Shown one piece after another: positions 33,851 to 42,114 of a DNA stretch of 64,000 nucleotides. The position numbers were made by a program, and so were the translations under genes. The notes under the pieces were generated by a model. It was given only the letters and a program-made list of their open reading frames with translations. It was not told where the DNA came from and searched no databases. Origin of the DNA: Janthinobacterium sp. PAMC25594 (lineage in GTDB: Bacteria; Pseudomonadota; Gammaproteobacteria; Burkholderiales; Burkholderiaceae_D); the NCBI RefSeq assembly GCF_019443505.1, contig NZ_CP080377.1:1550001-1614000 (forward strand), given 5' to 3'. Within the stretch, counting starts at the first letter, position 1. Every line of letters begins with the position of its first letter.

Positions 33851-35047
33851 CTACCAGGCGCAGGTGCGCAGGCCGGCAAAGATGTCGCCCCGTTCGGGCG
33901 CGTGGAAGGCGCGCATGCGGGCTGAACGCAGGCGCGGCGACGTGGCGAAGGCGGCGCCGCGCAGCACCTGGTGCCGCATGAAATACGGCGCCGAATATTC
34001 GCGCCACGCATCCACCGCAAAGCCCGGATACGGTTCGAACGGCGTCGCCGTCCACTCCCACACCTGGCCCCAGTGAAAGCGCGGATGGCCGGACAGCGCA
34101 GCATACTCCCATTCCGCCTCGGTCGCCAGGCGGCGCCCCGCCCAGGCGCAGTACGCTTGCGCTTCATACAGATTGATGTGGCGCACGGCCTCATTCGGCG
34201 GCAAGGTCGTGCGCTGGCCGAAACGCATGGTGCGCCACTGCGTCGCTTCGCGCAGCCAGTACAGGGGCGACGAGCGCTCCTGCCGCATCAGCCAGGCGCT
34301 GCCGGCCGCGCTCCAGAACTGGCGGTTCTGGTAGCCGCCATCGGCGACGAAATCGGCAAACTGGGCGTTGGATACGGCGCAAGCATCGATGGAAAACGGC
34401 GCCACGTAGCAGCTATGGGGCGGCGATTCATTGTCGAAGGCAAACCCGGCCCCGCGCGGCGAACCGAGTGCGATGGTGCCGCCAGGAAAAGCGATCTGCC
34501 CCGCGCCGGGCGGCAAGGCCGGGCTGGCAGCGAGGGATTCGGAGGCTTCCAGGCCCAGCCATTGCAAACCGGCCAGCATTTCCTCGCCACACAAGTCTTC
34601 ATGCGCCAGCGCCAGCCGGTACGGCGCCAGGGCGCTGTCGACGTTCGGTTCGCGCGAGAGTTTATCGAGCACCCGGTCCAGCACTTCGCGGCAATACGTT
34701 TTCACGGCGCCCGGACTGGGCAGTTCCAGCTTCCAGCGCGCACGGTGCTCCACCATATTGGCGTCGAACATATCGTCGCCGCGCGTCAGCAGGGAATTGT
34801 AGATGGCGTCGGCCGGATGGCTGGAAGCGGCTTCGCGCAGGATGAACCACTCGGCGAACCAGGCGATATGCGCGAGCTGCCATAACGGTGGATTGAGGCG
34901 CGGATGACGGGGCAGGCCCGCCACCACGTCCAGCCCGGCACTGACATAACAGTCGAACAGGGAAAGCGTGTCCTGGCGCGCGGCCTGCAGCGATTGGGCC
35001 AGTTGCTGCGCGCCGGCGTGGCGAAAAGAGGCGTTGATTAAAGTCAT
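33851..35047 (-). CDS. EgtB/SenA-like nonheme iron enzyme (sulfoxide or selenoneine synthase family)
   Basis: 398 residues from the ATG at 35047. An N-terminal DinB-like helical domain (about 10-175) is followed by an FGE-sulfatase fold (about 190-398; NLYEAQAYCAWAGRRLATEAEWEYAA, WEWTATPF, FAGLR). The family joins Cys or selenosugar to hercynine. H60 (LAHIAWF) and H149 match two iron ligands, but the HxxxHxE motif reads H149-E-D-L-C153-G-E155, so the second His is Cys. Length suits EgtB or SenA. No egtD or senB is nearby. It sits between phoR and a helicase gene. Confidence 0.8.
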   Translation of the reverse strand: MTLINASFRHAGAQQLAQSLQAARQDTLSLFDCYVSAGLDVVAGLPRHPRLNPPLWQLAHIAWFAEWFILREAASSHPADAIYNSLLTRGDDMFDANMVEHRARWKLELPSPGAVKTYCREVLDRVLDKLSREPNVDSALAPYRLALAHEDLCGEEMLAGLQWLGLEASESLAASPALPPGAGQIAFPGGTIALGSPRGAGFAFDNESPPHSCYVAPFSIDACAVSNAQFADFVADGGYQNRQFWSAAGSAWLMRQERSSPLYWLREATQWRTMRFGQRTTLPPNEAVRHINLYEAQAYCAWAGRRLATEAEWEYAALSGHPRFHWGQVWEWTATPFEPYPGFAVDAWREYSAPYFMRHQVLRGAAFATSPRLRSARMRAFHAPERGDIFAGLRTCAW

Positions 35048-35115
35048 GGCCTGATTGTAACGACTTATGCCAACATTGCACCAGCCGCCAGGGGGAACTA
35101 TCGCCCCCCTGCGGA

Positions 35116-36432
35116 CTACTTGACCAGCAACCCGCCCTGCAGCGGCGTGACGACGGACTTCGGCATGCTGACGATGAAGCTGCTGCCCTTGTCGGCCACG
35201 GACTGGATGGCCAACGTGCCGCCGTGGCGCAGCAGCACGTGCTTGACGATGGCCAGGCCCAGGCCCGTGCCCTGGGTTTCGCGCGAACGGCTTTTGTCGA
35301 CGCGGTAAAAACGTTCCGTCAGGCGCGAAATATGTTCCTGGCTGATGCCGATGCCCGTGTCTTGCGCGATGAATTGCGGTCCGGCCGGGCCATCCTGCCA
35401 GCGCAGAGCGATGCTGCCGCCGGCCGGCGTATAGCGCACGGCGTTCGACGCCAGGTTGCCAAACGCGCTGTACAGCTCGTCGTAGCTGCCCAGCACGTCG
35501 GGACCGTTGCATTCCATCTTGATCTCGTGCTTGCCGGCCGACAAGCCCTTGGCGTCGCGCAAGACCTGCTGCATGAGCTTCTTGATATCCACGGGCTCGG
35601 GGCGCAGCGGATAGTCGACCGATTCCAGGCGCGACAGGGTCAGCATATCCTCGATCAGATGCTGCATGCGGTGGCCCTGCTCCGTCATCAGTTTGAGGTG
35701 AGCGGCGCGCGTGGCGGCGTCCAGGTCCAGCTCGGCGGAAGCGATTTCCAGGAAGCCCACGATGACCGTCAGCGGCGTGCGCAGTTCGTGCGAAGCGTTG
35801 GCGATGAAGTCGCGGCGCATCATTTCGATGCGTTCCGTTTCCGTCACATCGTGCGTGACGAGGATCTGGCGGCGGTTCTCGAACGGAATGATCTGCACGA
35901 TCAGCTTGCGGTTGCGGAAAGTGATCGTCAGCGGCTGGTCGTAGCGGCCCAGGATGATGTAATCCATGAACTCGGGGCTGCGGATCAGGTTGGTCACACG
36001 CATGCCCTTGTCGCGCTCGTGCGTCAGGCCCAGGTGTTTCTCGGCGGCCGGGTTGCACCATTCGAGGAACAGCACATCGTCCATGATGACGACGCCGTCG
36101 GGCAACAGGTGCATGGCTTGGCGGAAACGCGCCAGCCATTCCGTCAGCTCGGCCTGGTTTTTCTCGTCGTCGCGGCGCATGCGGTACAGGCGCGCGAAGA
36201 TGCTGGTCCAGGCGCCCCAGCCGTCGGGCAGCTTGGCGCTTTGCGGATTGTCCAGCCAGTTACTCAGCTGGAACAGATACGACAGCTGCACGAACACCAT
36301 CATGGCCATCAGCACGAAGGCGATGCCCAGCGCATACGTGGCGCCAAACAGATACCAGACGATGGACACGCCCAGCAGCGCCAGCACCATGCGCAAGGCG
36401 GCCGGCACCCAGAACAGCAATTTCGGATTCAT
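35116..36432 (-). CDS. phoR: Phosphate regulon sensor histidine kinase
   Basis: 438 residues. Two N-terminal membrane segments in the DUF3329 region (about 8-50), a PAS domain (about 95-195) and the kinase core: ANASHELRTPLTVIVGFLE with the phosphorylated His, N box GNLASNAVRYTP, G boxes QDTGIGI and GTGLGLAIVKH. It phosphorylates PhoB under phosphate limitation, with PhoU and Pst relaying the signal. 12 bp follow phoB in the same operon, the usual phoBR order. Confidence 0.95.
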   Translation of the reverse strand: MNPKLLFWVPAALRMVLALLGVSIVWYLFGATYALGIAFVLMAMMVFVQLSYLFQLSNWLDNPQSAKLPDGWGAWTSIFARLYRMRRDDEKNQAELTEWLARFRQAMHLLPDGVVIMDDVLFLEWCNPAAEKHLGLTHERDKGMRVTNLIRSPEFMDYIILGRYDQPLTITFRNRKLIVQIIPFENRRQILVTHDVTETERIEMMRRDFIANASHELRTPLTVIVGFLEIASAELDLDAATRAAHLKLMTEQGHRMQHLIEDMLTLSRLESVDYPLRPEPVDIKKLMQQVLRDAKGLSAGKHEIKMECNGPDVLGSYDELYSAFGNLASNAVRYTPAGGSIALRWQDGPAGPQFIAQDTGIGISQEHISRLTERFYRVDKSRSRETQGTGLGLAIVKHVLLRHGGTLAIQSVADKGSSFIVSMPKSVVTPLQGGLLVK

Positions 36433-36444
36433 AAGAGACAGGCT

Positions 36445-37134
36445 TTATTTTTCAGACAACATGTAGCCGACGCTGCGCACGGTCTTGATCAGGCTTTCCG
36501 CCTCTTTCAAGGCTTTGCGCAAGCGCAATACGTGGACATCGACCGTGCGTTCCTCGATCACCACATGGTCGCCCCACACCTTGTCGAGCAACTGGCTGCG
36601 CGAAAACACGCGCTCCGGATGGGCCAGCAGGAATTTCAGCAGCTTGTATTCGGCGTGGCCGATATCGATCTTCTGTTCATCCATCATCACGGTGCAGCTG
36701 ACGGGATCCAGGGCCACGTTGCCGGCGCGCATGGGCGCCTGCGCGTGTTCCGGACTCTTGCGTCGCAACAGCGCTTTGGCGCGCGCCAGCAGCTCGCGCG
36801 GCGAGAACGGCTTGGTGACGTAATCGTCGGCCCCGCTGTTCAGGCCGGCCAGCTTGTCTTCTTCCATGCTCTTGGCGGTGAGCATGATGACGGGGATGGC
36901 GGCGAAATTGCGGTCGGCGCGGATGCGCGACAGCAGGCGCAAGCCCGTCTGGTCCGGCAGCATCCAGTCCAGCAGGATCAGGTGCGGCGTGCGGTGCTGG
37001 ATGAATTCCCAGGCATCGGCAACGTTTTGTACGGAACAGCAATTCCAGCCCGATTCGCGCAGCGAATACGTCACCAGCTCGACGATGGCTGGCTCATCTT
37101 CAACAATCAATACCGTGGTTTTATCAGATGCCAT
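36445..37134 (-). CDS. phoB: Phosphate regulon response regulator
   Basis: 229 residues. Receiver with D in LILLDWMLPDQ, T in IMLTAKS and K in YVTKPFSPRELLARA, then an OmpR-type winged helix (about 130-229; HAEYKLLKFLLAHPERVFSR, VDVHVLRLRKAL). It activates genes from Pho boxes; two such boxes are visible at 41910 and 42021. It lies 5 bp after phoU. Confidence 0.96.
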   Translation of the reverse strand: MASDKTTVLIVEDEPAIVELVTYSLRESGWNCCSVQNVADAWEFIQHRTPHLILLDWMLPDQTGLRLLSRIRADRNFAAIPVIMLTAKSMEEDKLAGLNSGADDYVTKPFSPRELLARAKALLRRKSPEHAQAPMRAGNVALDPVSCTVMMDEQKIDIGHAEYKLLKFLLAHPERVFSRSQLLDKVWGDHVVIEERTVDVHVLRLRKALKEAESLIKTVRSVGYMLSEK

Positions 37135-37139
37135 AAAGC

Positions 37140-37850
37140 TTACTCAGGGAGCTCCTCGGAAATGGCGGGAGCCGCCACCTTGGTGTGGCGGATGTCCTTG
37201 CCTTCAACCACGTAAATCACGTATTCGGCGATGTTTTTCGCATGGTCGCCGATCCGTTCGATGGCCTTGGCCACCCACAGGGTATCGAGCGCCGCCGAAA
37301 TCGTGCGCGGGTCTTCCATCATAAAGGTGATCAAGTTGCGCATGATAGACCGAAACTCATGGTCGATGATGGCGTCTTGTGCAATTAATTGTAAGGCCTG
37401 CTTGCCATCGTTGCGCGCGAACGCATCGAGCGCATCGTGCAGCATGTCGGTGGCCGTGTTGGCAATGCCGCGCACCATCTCGTAATGGTTGACGACGCCG
37501 TTGCCCCGCTTGTGCAGATTCTTCGCCACGCGGGCGATTTTGGTCGCCTCGTCGCCTACGCGCTCGAGGTCGGTAATCACCTTGATGGTGGCCATGATGG
37601 TGCGCAAATCGTTGGCGGCCGGCTGGCGGCGCACGATCAGATGGCTGCACGCGTCGTCCAGCGACACTTCCAGCTGGTTGACGACGTCGTCTTCGCGCAT
37701 CACGCGGTCGGCGCGTTCCGGGTTGCCGATGCGAAAGCACGTCATCGCGTCGAGGAACTGGGTTTCAACGATGCCGCCCATCAGCAGAACTTTCGAGCGG
37801 ATCGCTTCGAGTTCGTTGTCGTATTGCTTGGATGAATGTTCGCCTAACAT
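37140..37850 (-). CDS. phoU: Phosphate signalling protein PhoU
   Basis: 236 residues. Two PhoU helical repeats with the E/DxxxD metal-binding patterns (DDACSHLIVRRQPAANDLR, ERVGDEATKIARV, ERIGDHAKNIAEYVIYVVEGKD). It joins the Pst transporter to PhoR and silences the regulon when phosphate is plentiful. It sits between pstB and phoB, so the transporter and its control are encoded together. Confidence 0.95.
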   Translation of the reverse strand: MLGEHSSKQYDNELEAIRSKVLLMGGIVETQFLDAMTCFRIGNPERADRVMREDDVVNQLEVSLDDACSHLIVRRQPAANDLRTIMATIKVITDLERVGDEATKIARVAKNLHKRGNGVVNHYEMVRGIANTATDMLHDALDAFARNDGKQALQLIAQDAIIDHEFRSIMRNLITFMMEDPRTISAALDTLWVAKAIERIGDHAKNIAEYVIYVVEGKDIRHTKVAAPAISEELPE

Positions 37851-37898
37851 GCTGTCTCTCCGTATTCAGTTGTCTTGTATGTCGTTATTCTGGGTGGA

Positions 37899-38693
37899 TC
37901 AGCCGAAGCGACCCGTGATGTAATCCTGCGTTTCCTTGCGGGCCGGATTCATGAAGATCTGGTCCGTTTCGCCGAATTCCACCAGTTCGCCCAGGTACAT
38001 ATAGGCAGTGTAGTCGGAGCAGCGCGCCGCCTGCTGCATATTGTGCGTCACGATGGCGATCGTGTAATCCTGTTTCAGTTCGCTGATCAGCTCTTCCACT
38101 TTCGAGGTCGAGATCGGGTCCAGCGCCGAGGTCGGCTCATCGAGCAGCAAGACGTCCGGCTTCACGGCCACGCCGCGCGCGATGCACAAACGCTGCTGCT
38201 GGCCGCCCGACAGCGACAGGCCGCTCTTGTTCAGCTTATCCTTGACTTCGCCCCACAGCGCCGCCTTTTTCAGGGCCCACTCGACGCGCTCGTCCATCTC
38301 GCCTTTCGACAGGTCTTCATACAGGCGCACGCCGAAGGCGATGTTGTCATACACGGACATGGGGAACGGCGTCGGCTTCTGGAACACCATGCCGACCTTG
38401 GCGCGCAGCATGTTGACGTCCTGGTCCGCGTCGAGCACGTTGCGGCCGCGGTACAGGATCGAGCCTTCCGCGCGCTGGCCCGGATACAGATCGTACATGC
38501 GGTTCAGGGTGCGCAGCAGGGTTGACTTGCCGCAACCGGACGGGCCGATGAAAGCCGTGACCTTCTTTTCGTGGATGTCCAGGTTGACGTTATGCAAGCT
38601 TTGCGTTTTGCCGTAAAAAAAGTTCAGGCCCGAAATCTCGATGGTTTTTTTCTTTGGTGCCAGGTCTTGGGCTGGGTTCATTTGCGTATTCAT
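37899..38693 (-). CDS. pstB: Phosphate ABC transporter ATP-binding protein
   Basis: 264 residues. Walker [10 protein letters not shown], signature [14 protein letters not shown], Walker [14 protein letters not shown] and the H-loop [10 protein letters not shown]. The [16 protein letters not shown] segment is typical of PstB. It energises phosphate uptake through PstC and PstA and is 26 bp after pstA. Confidence 0.97.
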   Translation of the reverse strand: MNTQMNPAQDLAPKKKTIEISGLNFFYGKTQSLHNVNLDIHEKKVTAFIGPSGCGKSTLLRTLNRMYDLYPGQRAEGSILYRGRNVLDADQDVNMLRAKVGMVFQKPTPFPMSVYDNIAFGVRLYEDLSKGEMDERVEWALKKAALWGEVKDKLNKSGLSLSGGQQQRLCIARGVAVKPDVLLLDEPTSALDPISTSKVEELISELKQDYTIAIVTHNMQQAARCSDYTAYMYLGELVEFGETDQIFMNPARKETQDYITGRFG

Positions 38694-38719
38694 ATGGGTT
38701 CGCTTCGCTCGGTATCTGT

Positions 38720-39616
38720 TTAATTAGGGACTTTTTGGCTGAACACGGTGCGCGACAGGATATTCAAGGCCAGCACGCTGAAGGTGATCAGCAATGCGCC
38801 GCCCCAGGCCAGCGAGCGCCAGTTGTCGTACGGGCTCATCGCGAACGATGCGATGACGGACGGCAAGTTGGCCATCGGCGCATTCATGTTAAAGCTTTGG
38901 AACTGGTTATTCAGGGCCGTGAACAACAGCGGCGCCGTTTCGCCGGCGATGCGGGCCAGGGCCAGCAGCACACCGGTGATGACGCCGGCTTTCACGGCGC
39001 GCAAGCGCACCAGGGTGGCCACCTTCCAGCGCGGCGCACCGAGGGCAAACGCGGCTTCCAGCAGGCTGTTCGGTACCAAACGCAGCATATTGTCCGTCGT
39101 GCGCACCACCACCGGCACGGCGATCAGCGACAGCGCGATGGCGCCCGCGTAACCGGAGAAGTGTTTCACGTGGGCCACGTACAGCGCATACACAAACAGG
39201 CCGATGACGATCGATGGCGCCGACAGCATGATGTCCGTCACAAAGCGCGTCACTTGCGCAAACTTGTTTTCTTCGCCGTATTCGGCCAGGTAGATGCCGG
39301 CCAGGATGCCGATCGGGGTGCTGACGACAGTCGCCAGGCCCACCATCAGGGCGCTGCCGACGATGGCATTGATCAGGCCGCCGCCTTCGCTGCCGGGGGC
39401 CGGCGTGGTTTGCGTGAACAGGTCGATCGATAGCGCGCCGAAACCCTTGATCACCAGCGTGAACAGAATCCACACCAGCACGGCCAGGCCCAGGGCCATG
39501 GCCGCCACCGACAGGGCGATGCCGATGCGGTGCATCAGCAGGCGCTTGCGGTAGACAGGATTCATGGCCGGCTTGGCCGGAACGTCGTGCGTGCTAACTT
39601 GGCTGAGTTGGCTCAT
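38720..39616 (-). CDS. pstA: Phosphate ABC transporter permease PstA
   Basis: 298 residues with six membrane segments. The EAA loop region reads [29 protein letters not shown]. The [36 protein letters not shown] block is the PstA signature. The start overlaps the end of pstC by 4 bp. Confidence 0.96.
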   Translation of the reverse strand: MSQLSQVSTHDVPAKPAMNPVYRKRLLMHRIGIALSVAAMALGLAVLVWILFTLVIKGFGALSIDLFTQTTPAPGSEGGGLINAIVGSALMVGLATVVSTPIGILAGIYLAEYGEENKFAQVTRFVTDIMLSAPSIVIGLFVYALYVAHVKHFSGYAGAIALSLIAVPVVVRTTDNMLRLVPNSLLEAAFALGAPRWKVATLVRLRAVKAGVITGVLLALARIAGETAPLLFTALNNQFQSFNMNAPMANLPSVIASFAMSPYDNWRSLAWGGALLITFSVLALNILSRTVFSQKVPN

Positions 39617-40632
39617 TTCGTGCCTTCCTTGCGGGACATGCCTGCCAGCATCAGCTTGGCGGCGGATAAGACGATAAAGGTGATGACAAACAGGATCAGC
39701 GCCAGCGAGAACAGCGACGCGACGTGCAGCTCGGATTGCGCTTCGCCGAATTCGTTCGCCAGCAGCGAGGTGATGCTGTTACCGGCGGCAAACAGCGACC
39801 ACGACAGCTTGTTGGCATTACCGATGACGAAGGTCACGGCCATGGTTTCGCCCAGCGCGCGGCCCAGGCCCAGCATGACGCCGCCGACGACGCCGGTCTT
39901 GGTGTATGGCAAGACGATCTTGCGCACCACTTCCCAACGCGTGCAGCCCAGGCCGTATGCGGATTCTTTCAGCACGGCAGGGACGATCTCGAATACGTCG
40001 CGCATCACGGAAGCGATGAAGGGGATGATCATGATGGCCAGCACCAGGCCGGCCGTCAGCAAGCCGATGCCCATCATGGGGCCGCTGAACAGCTGGCCGA
40101 TGACAGGCACGTTGCCCAGCGTGGCTTTCAGGATAGGTTGGACATGGTCGGCAAACAGGGGCGCAAACACGAACAGGCCCCAGATGCCGTAGATGATCGA
40201 TGGCACGCCGGCCAGCAGCTCGACAGCCGTGCCCAGCGGGCGGCGCAGCCAGGCCGGGCAGATTTCCGTGAGGAACAGGGCGATGCCGAAGCTGACGGGA
40301 AAGGCGATCAGCAGGGCAATCACCGACGTCACCAGGGTACCGATGATGGGGATCAGGGCGCCGTACTGGTCATTGACGGGGTCCCATTCCGCGGACACGA
40401 TGAAGTGCAGGCCGAAGGTCTTGAAGGCCGGTATCGATTCCATGATCAGCGAAATGATGATGCCCACCAGGACGATCAGCACCGACAGGGCGAACAGCAT
40501 CGTCACCTTGTGGAACAAAAAATCCTGGATGCGCTGCTTGCGCATGGTGGAAAGCATTTGCGCGTGACTGATGGAATCGGTCATGGTGCCGCCTGGCATG
40601 GGGATCGTGGAGGAGGTAGATTGTGCGCTCAT
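39613..40632 (-). CDS. pstC: Phosphate ABC transporter permease PstC
   Basis: 339 residues with six membrane segments. The typical block [33 protein letters not shown] and the EAA loop [26 protein letters not shown] are intact. The cytoplasmic N-terminus has in-frame ATG choices at residues 1, 12 and 17. A strong hairpin separates it from pstS, which should lower its expression relative to the binding protein. Confidence 0.95.
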   Translation of the reverse strand: MSAQSTSSTIPMPGGTMTDSISHAQMLSTMRKQRIQDFLFHKVTMLFALSVLIVLVGIIISLIMESIPAFKTFGLHFIVSAEWDPVNDQYGALIPIIGTLVTSVIALLIAFPVSFGIALFLTEICPAWLRRPLGTAVELLAGVPSIIYGIWGLFVFAPLFADHVQPILKATLGNVPVIGQLFSGPMMGIGLLTAGLVLAIMIIPFIASVMRDVFEIVPAVLKESAYGLGCTRWEVVRKIVLPYTKTGVVGGVMLGLGRALGETMAVTFVIGNANKLSWSLFAAGNSITSLLANEFGEAQSELHVASLFSLALILFVITFIVLSAAKLMLAGMSRKEGTK

Positions 40633-40684
40633 AATGTGCCATGTGGGTGGTACTGCAGGTACGGCTATTTTTATTTTGCTCTTT

Positions 40685-40726
40685 TAGCCGGGAACGCCTG
40701 CAAGGGCTTGCGGGCGGTCCTGGCTA
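40685..40726 (-). terminator. Intercistronic hairpin between pstS and pstC
   Basis: A 42-nt fold: outer TAGCC/GGCTA, then CGCCTGCAAG pairing with CTTGCGGGCG (one wobble). It lies 67 bp after the pstS stop. There is no T tract, so it is more likely a partial terminator or a 3' stabiliser that leaves more pstS than pstCAB mRNA. Confidence 0.5.
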
Positions 40727-40793
40727 ACTCCCTGCCCCGCCGTGCTGCTGGCGGAGGGACAAGGATAGGTACTTCAGTATGCAGACTATCGGA

Positions 40794-41843
40794 TTAGTAA
40801 ATTGCTTTGCCCGATGCATCTTTCAGGTTGGCTTTCCACGATTCCTGCACCAGTTTCACGACCGATGCCGGCATCGGCACGTAGTCCAGTTCGACGGCAG
40901 CAGGGCCGCCGTTCTTGTAGGCCCAGTCGAAGAATTTCAGGACTTCTTTAGCCTTGGCTGCGTCAGCCTGGACTTTATGCATCAGGATGAACGACACGCC
41001 CGTGATAGGCCAGCTGTTCTTGCCAGCCTGGTCGGTCAGGACCACGCCGAAGCCCGGGGTCTGCGTCCAAGGTGCCGAAGCGGCTGCTGCCTTGAAGTTT
41101 TCGTCGTCAGGCTGCAGGAAGTGGCCGTCCTTGTTTTGCAGCTGGGTGTGCGACATCTTGTTTTTCTTGGCGTAAGCCCACTCGACGTAGCCGATCGAAC
41201 CCTTGATACGCTGCACGTTGGCGGCGACGCCTTCGTTACCTTTGCCGCCCACGCCCACGGCCCATTTCACAGCCGAGCCGGCGCCGATTTTCGATTTGAA
41301 TTCCGGGTTGGTTTTCGACAGGAAGTCGGTGAACAGGAAGGACGTGCCCGAACCGTCGGCGCGGTGAACCACGGTGATTTCCGTATCCGGCAGCTTGACG
41401 CCACTGTTCAGTGCGGCGATCTCAGGCGCGCTCCACTTGGTGATCTTGCCCAGGTAGATGTCGCCAACGACTTTACCCGTCATTTTCAGCTGGCCTGGGG
41501 TTACGCCGTCCAGGTTGACGATGGTGACCACGCCGCCCATGATGGCCGGGAACTGCATCAGGCCCGCTTCTTCCAGCTCTTCCGCCTTCAAAGGCATGTC
41601 CGAGGCGCCGAATTCAACAGTCTTGGCCTTGATTTGCTTGATGCCGGCGCCGGAACCGACGGACTGGTAGTTCAGGCCGTTGCCGGTATTGGCTTTGTAA
41701 GTCTCGGCCCATTTGGCGTAGATCGGGTACGGGAAGGTAGCACCAGCACCTGTCATATCTGCCGCCATGACGGAAGCGGAAGAAAATGCCATCGCTGCCG
41801 AAGCACCCACGACGATAAATTTGAACATTTGCTTCATTTGCAT
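40794..41843 (-). CDS. pstS: Periplasmic phosphate-binding protein PstS
   Basis: 349 residues. A signal peptide (about 1-27, ending VMAADM) is followed by the binding-protein fold with GAGATFPYPIYAKW, YQSVGSGAGIKQI, FGASDMPL and HRADGSGTSF, which hold the phosphate-binding Ser, Thr, Asp and Arg. It is the first gene of the pst-pho operon, with a Pho box about 70-85 bp upstream. Confidence 0.96.
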   Translation of the reverse strand: MQMKQMFKFIVVGASAAMAFSSASVMAADMTGAGATFPYPIYAKWAETYKANTGNGLNYQSVGSGAGIKQIKAKTVEFGASDMPLKAEELEEAGLMQFPAIMGGVVTIVNLDGVTPGQLKMTGKVVGDIYLGKITKWSAPEIAALNSGVKLPDTEITVVHRADGSGTSFLFTDFLSKTNPEFKSKIGAGSAVKWAVGVGGKGNEGVAANVQRIKGSIGYVEWAYAKKNKMSHTQLQNKDGHFLQPDDENFKAAAASAPWTQTPGFGVVLTDQAGKNSWPITGVSFILMHKVQADAAKAKEVLKFFDWAYKNGGPAAVELDYVPMPASVVKLVQESWKANLKDASGKAIY

Positions 41844-41893
41844 ATCAAGTCCTCAGGGTTGTTAGGGCTCAAAGTCCCGGTTGAATGCTGCGC

Positions 41894-41927
41894 AGTCTAG
41901 CAAGCGAATATGACAGCTTTATGACAT
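41894..41927 (-). promoter_or_regulatory. Pho box and -10 element of the pstS operon
   Basis: On the minus strand, the two direct repeats TGTCATA and TGTCATA separated by 4 bases (11-bp period, 41910-41927) are a near-consensus PhoB site. TAGACT follows at 41894-41899 as the -10 element, with no -35 consensus, as expected of a PhoB-activated promoter. Confidence 0.88.
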
Positions 41928-42020
41928 GGGTAAAAAATCCTGAAATAATTGGCTACGCCCCGAGAATTGCCCTTTTCGACGTGAAAAATGACAGGACGGG
42001 CGACGCTTTATGACAGCTTA

Positions 42021-42089
42021 TGTCACGCTTACGTCATATTTCATGATTACACTCACAGCGCGTCATACATGATGAAATACGGCTAGAAT
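42021..42089 (+). promoter_or_regulatory. Pho box region and -10 element of ppk
   Basis: On the plus strand, TGTCACG and CGTCATA (42021-42038) repeat with the 11-bp Pho period; another CGTCATA lies at 42061, exactly at the -35 position for TAGAAT at 42084-42089 (17-bp spacer). No TTGACA-like -35 is present. PhoB is therefore likely to activate ppk as well as the divergent pstS operon. Confidence 0.75.
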
Positions 42090-42114
42090 TAACTATCTGC
42101 AAAGACAAAAGAAT

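Noticed and set aside
33851..36139. A 762-codon fusion of phoR sequence to the EgtB/SenA-like gene
   Set aside because: The first half reads phoR in the wrong frame; the real gene starts at the ATG at 35047, where family similarity begins.
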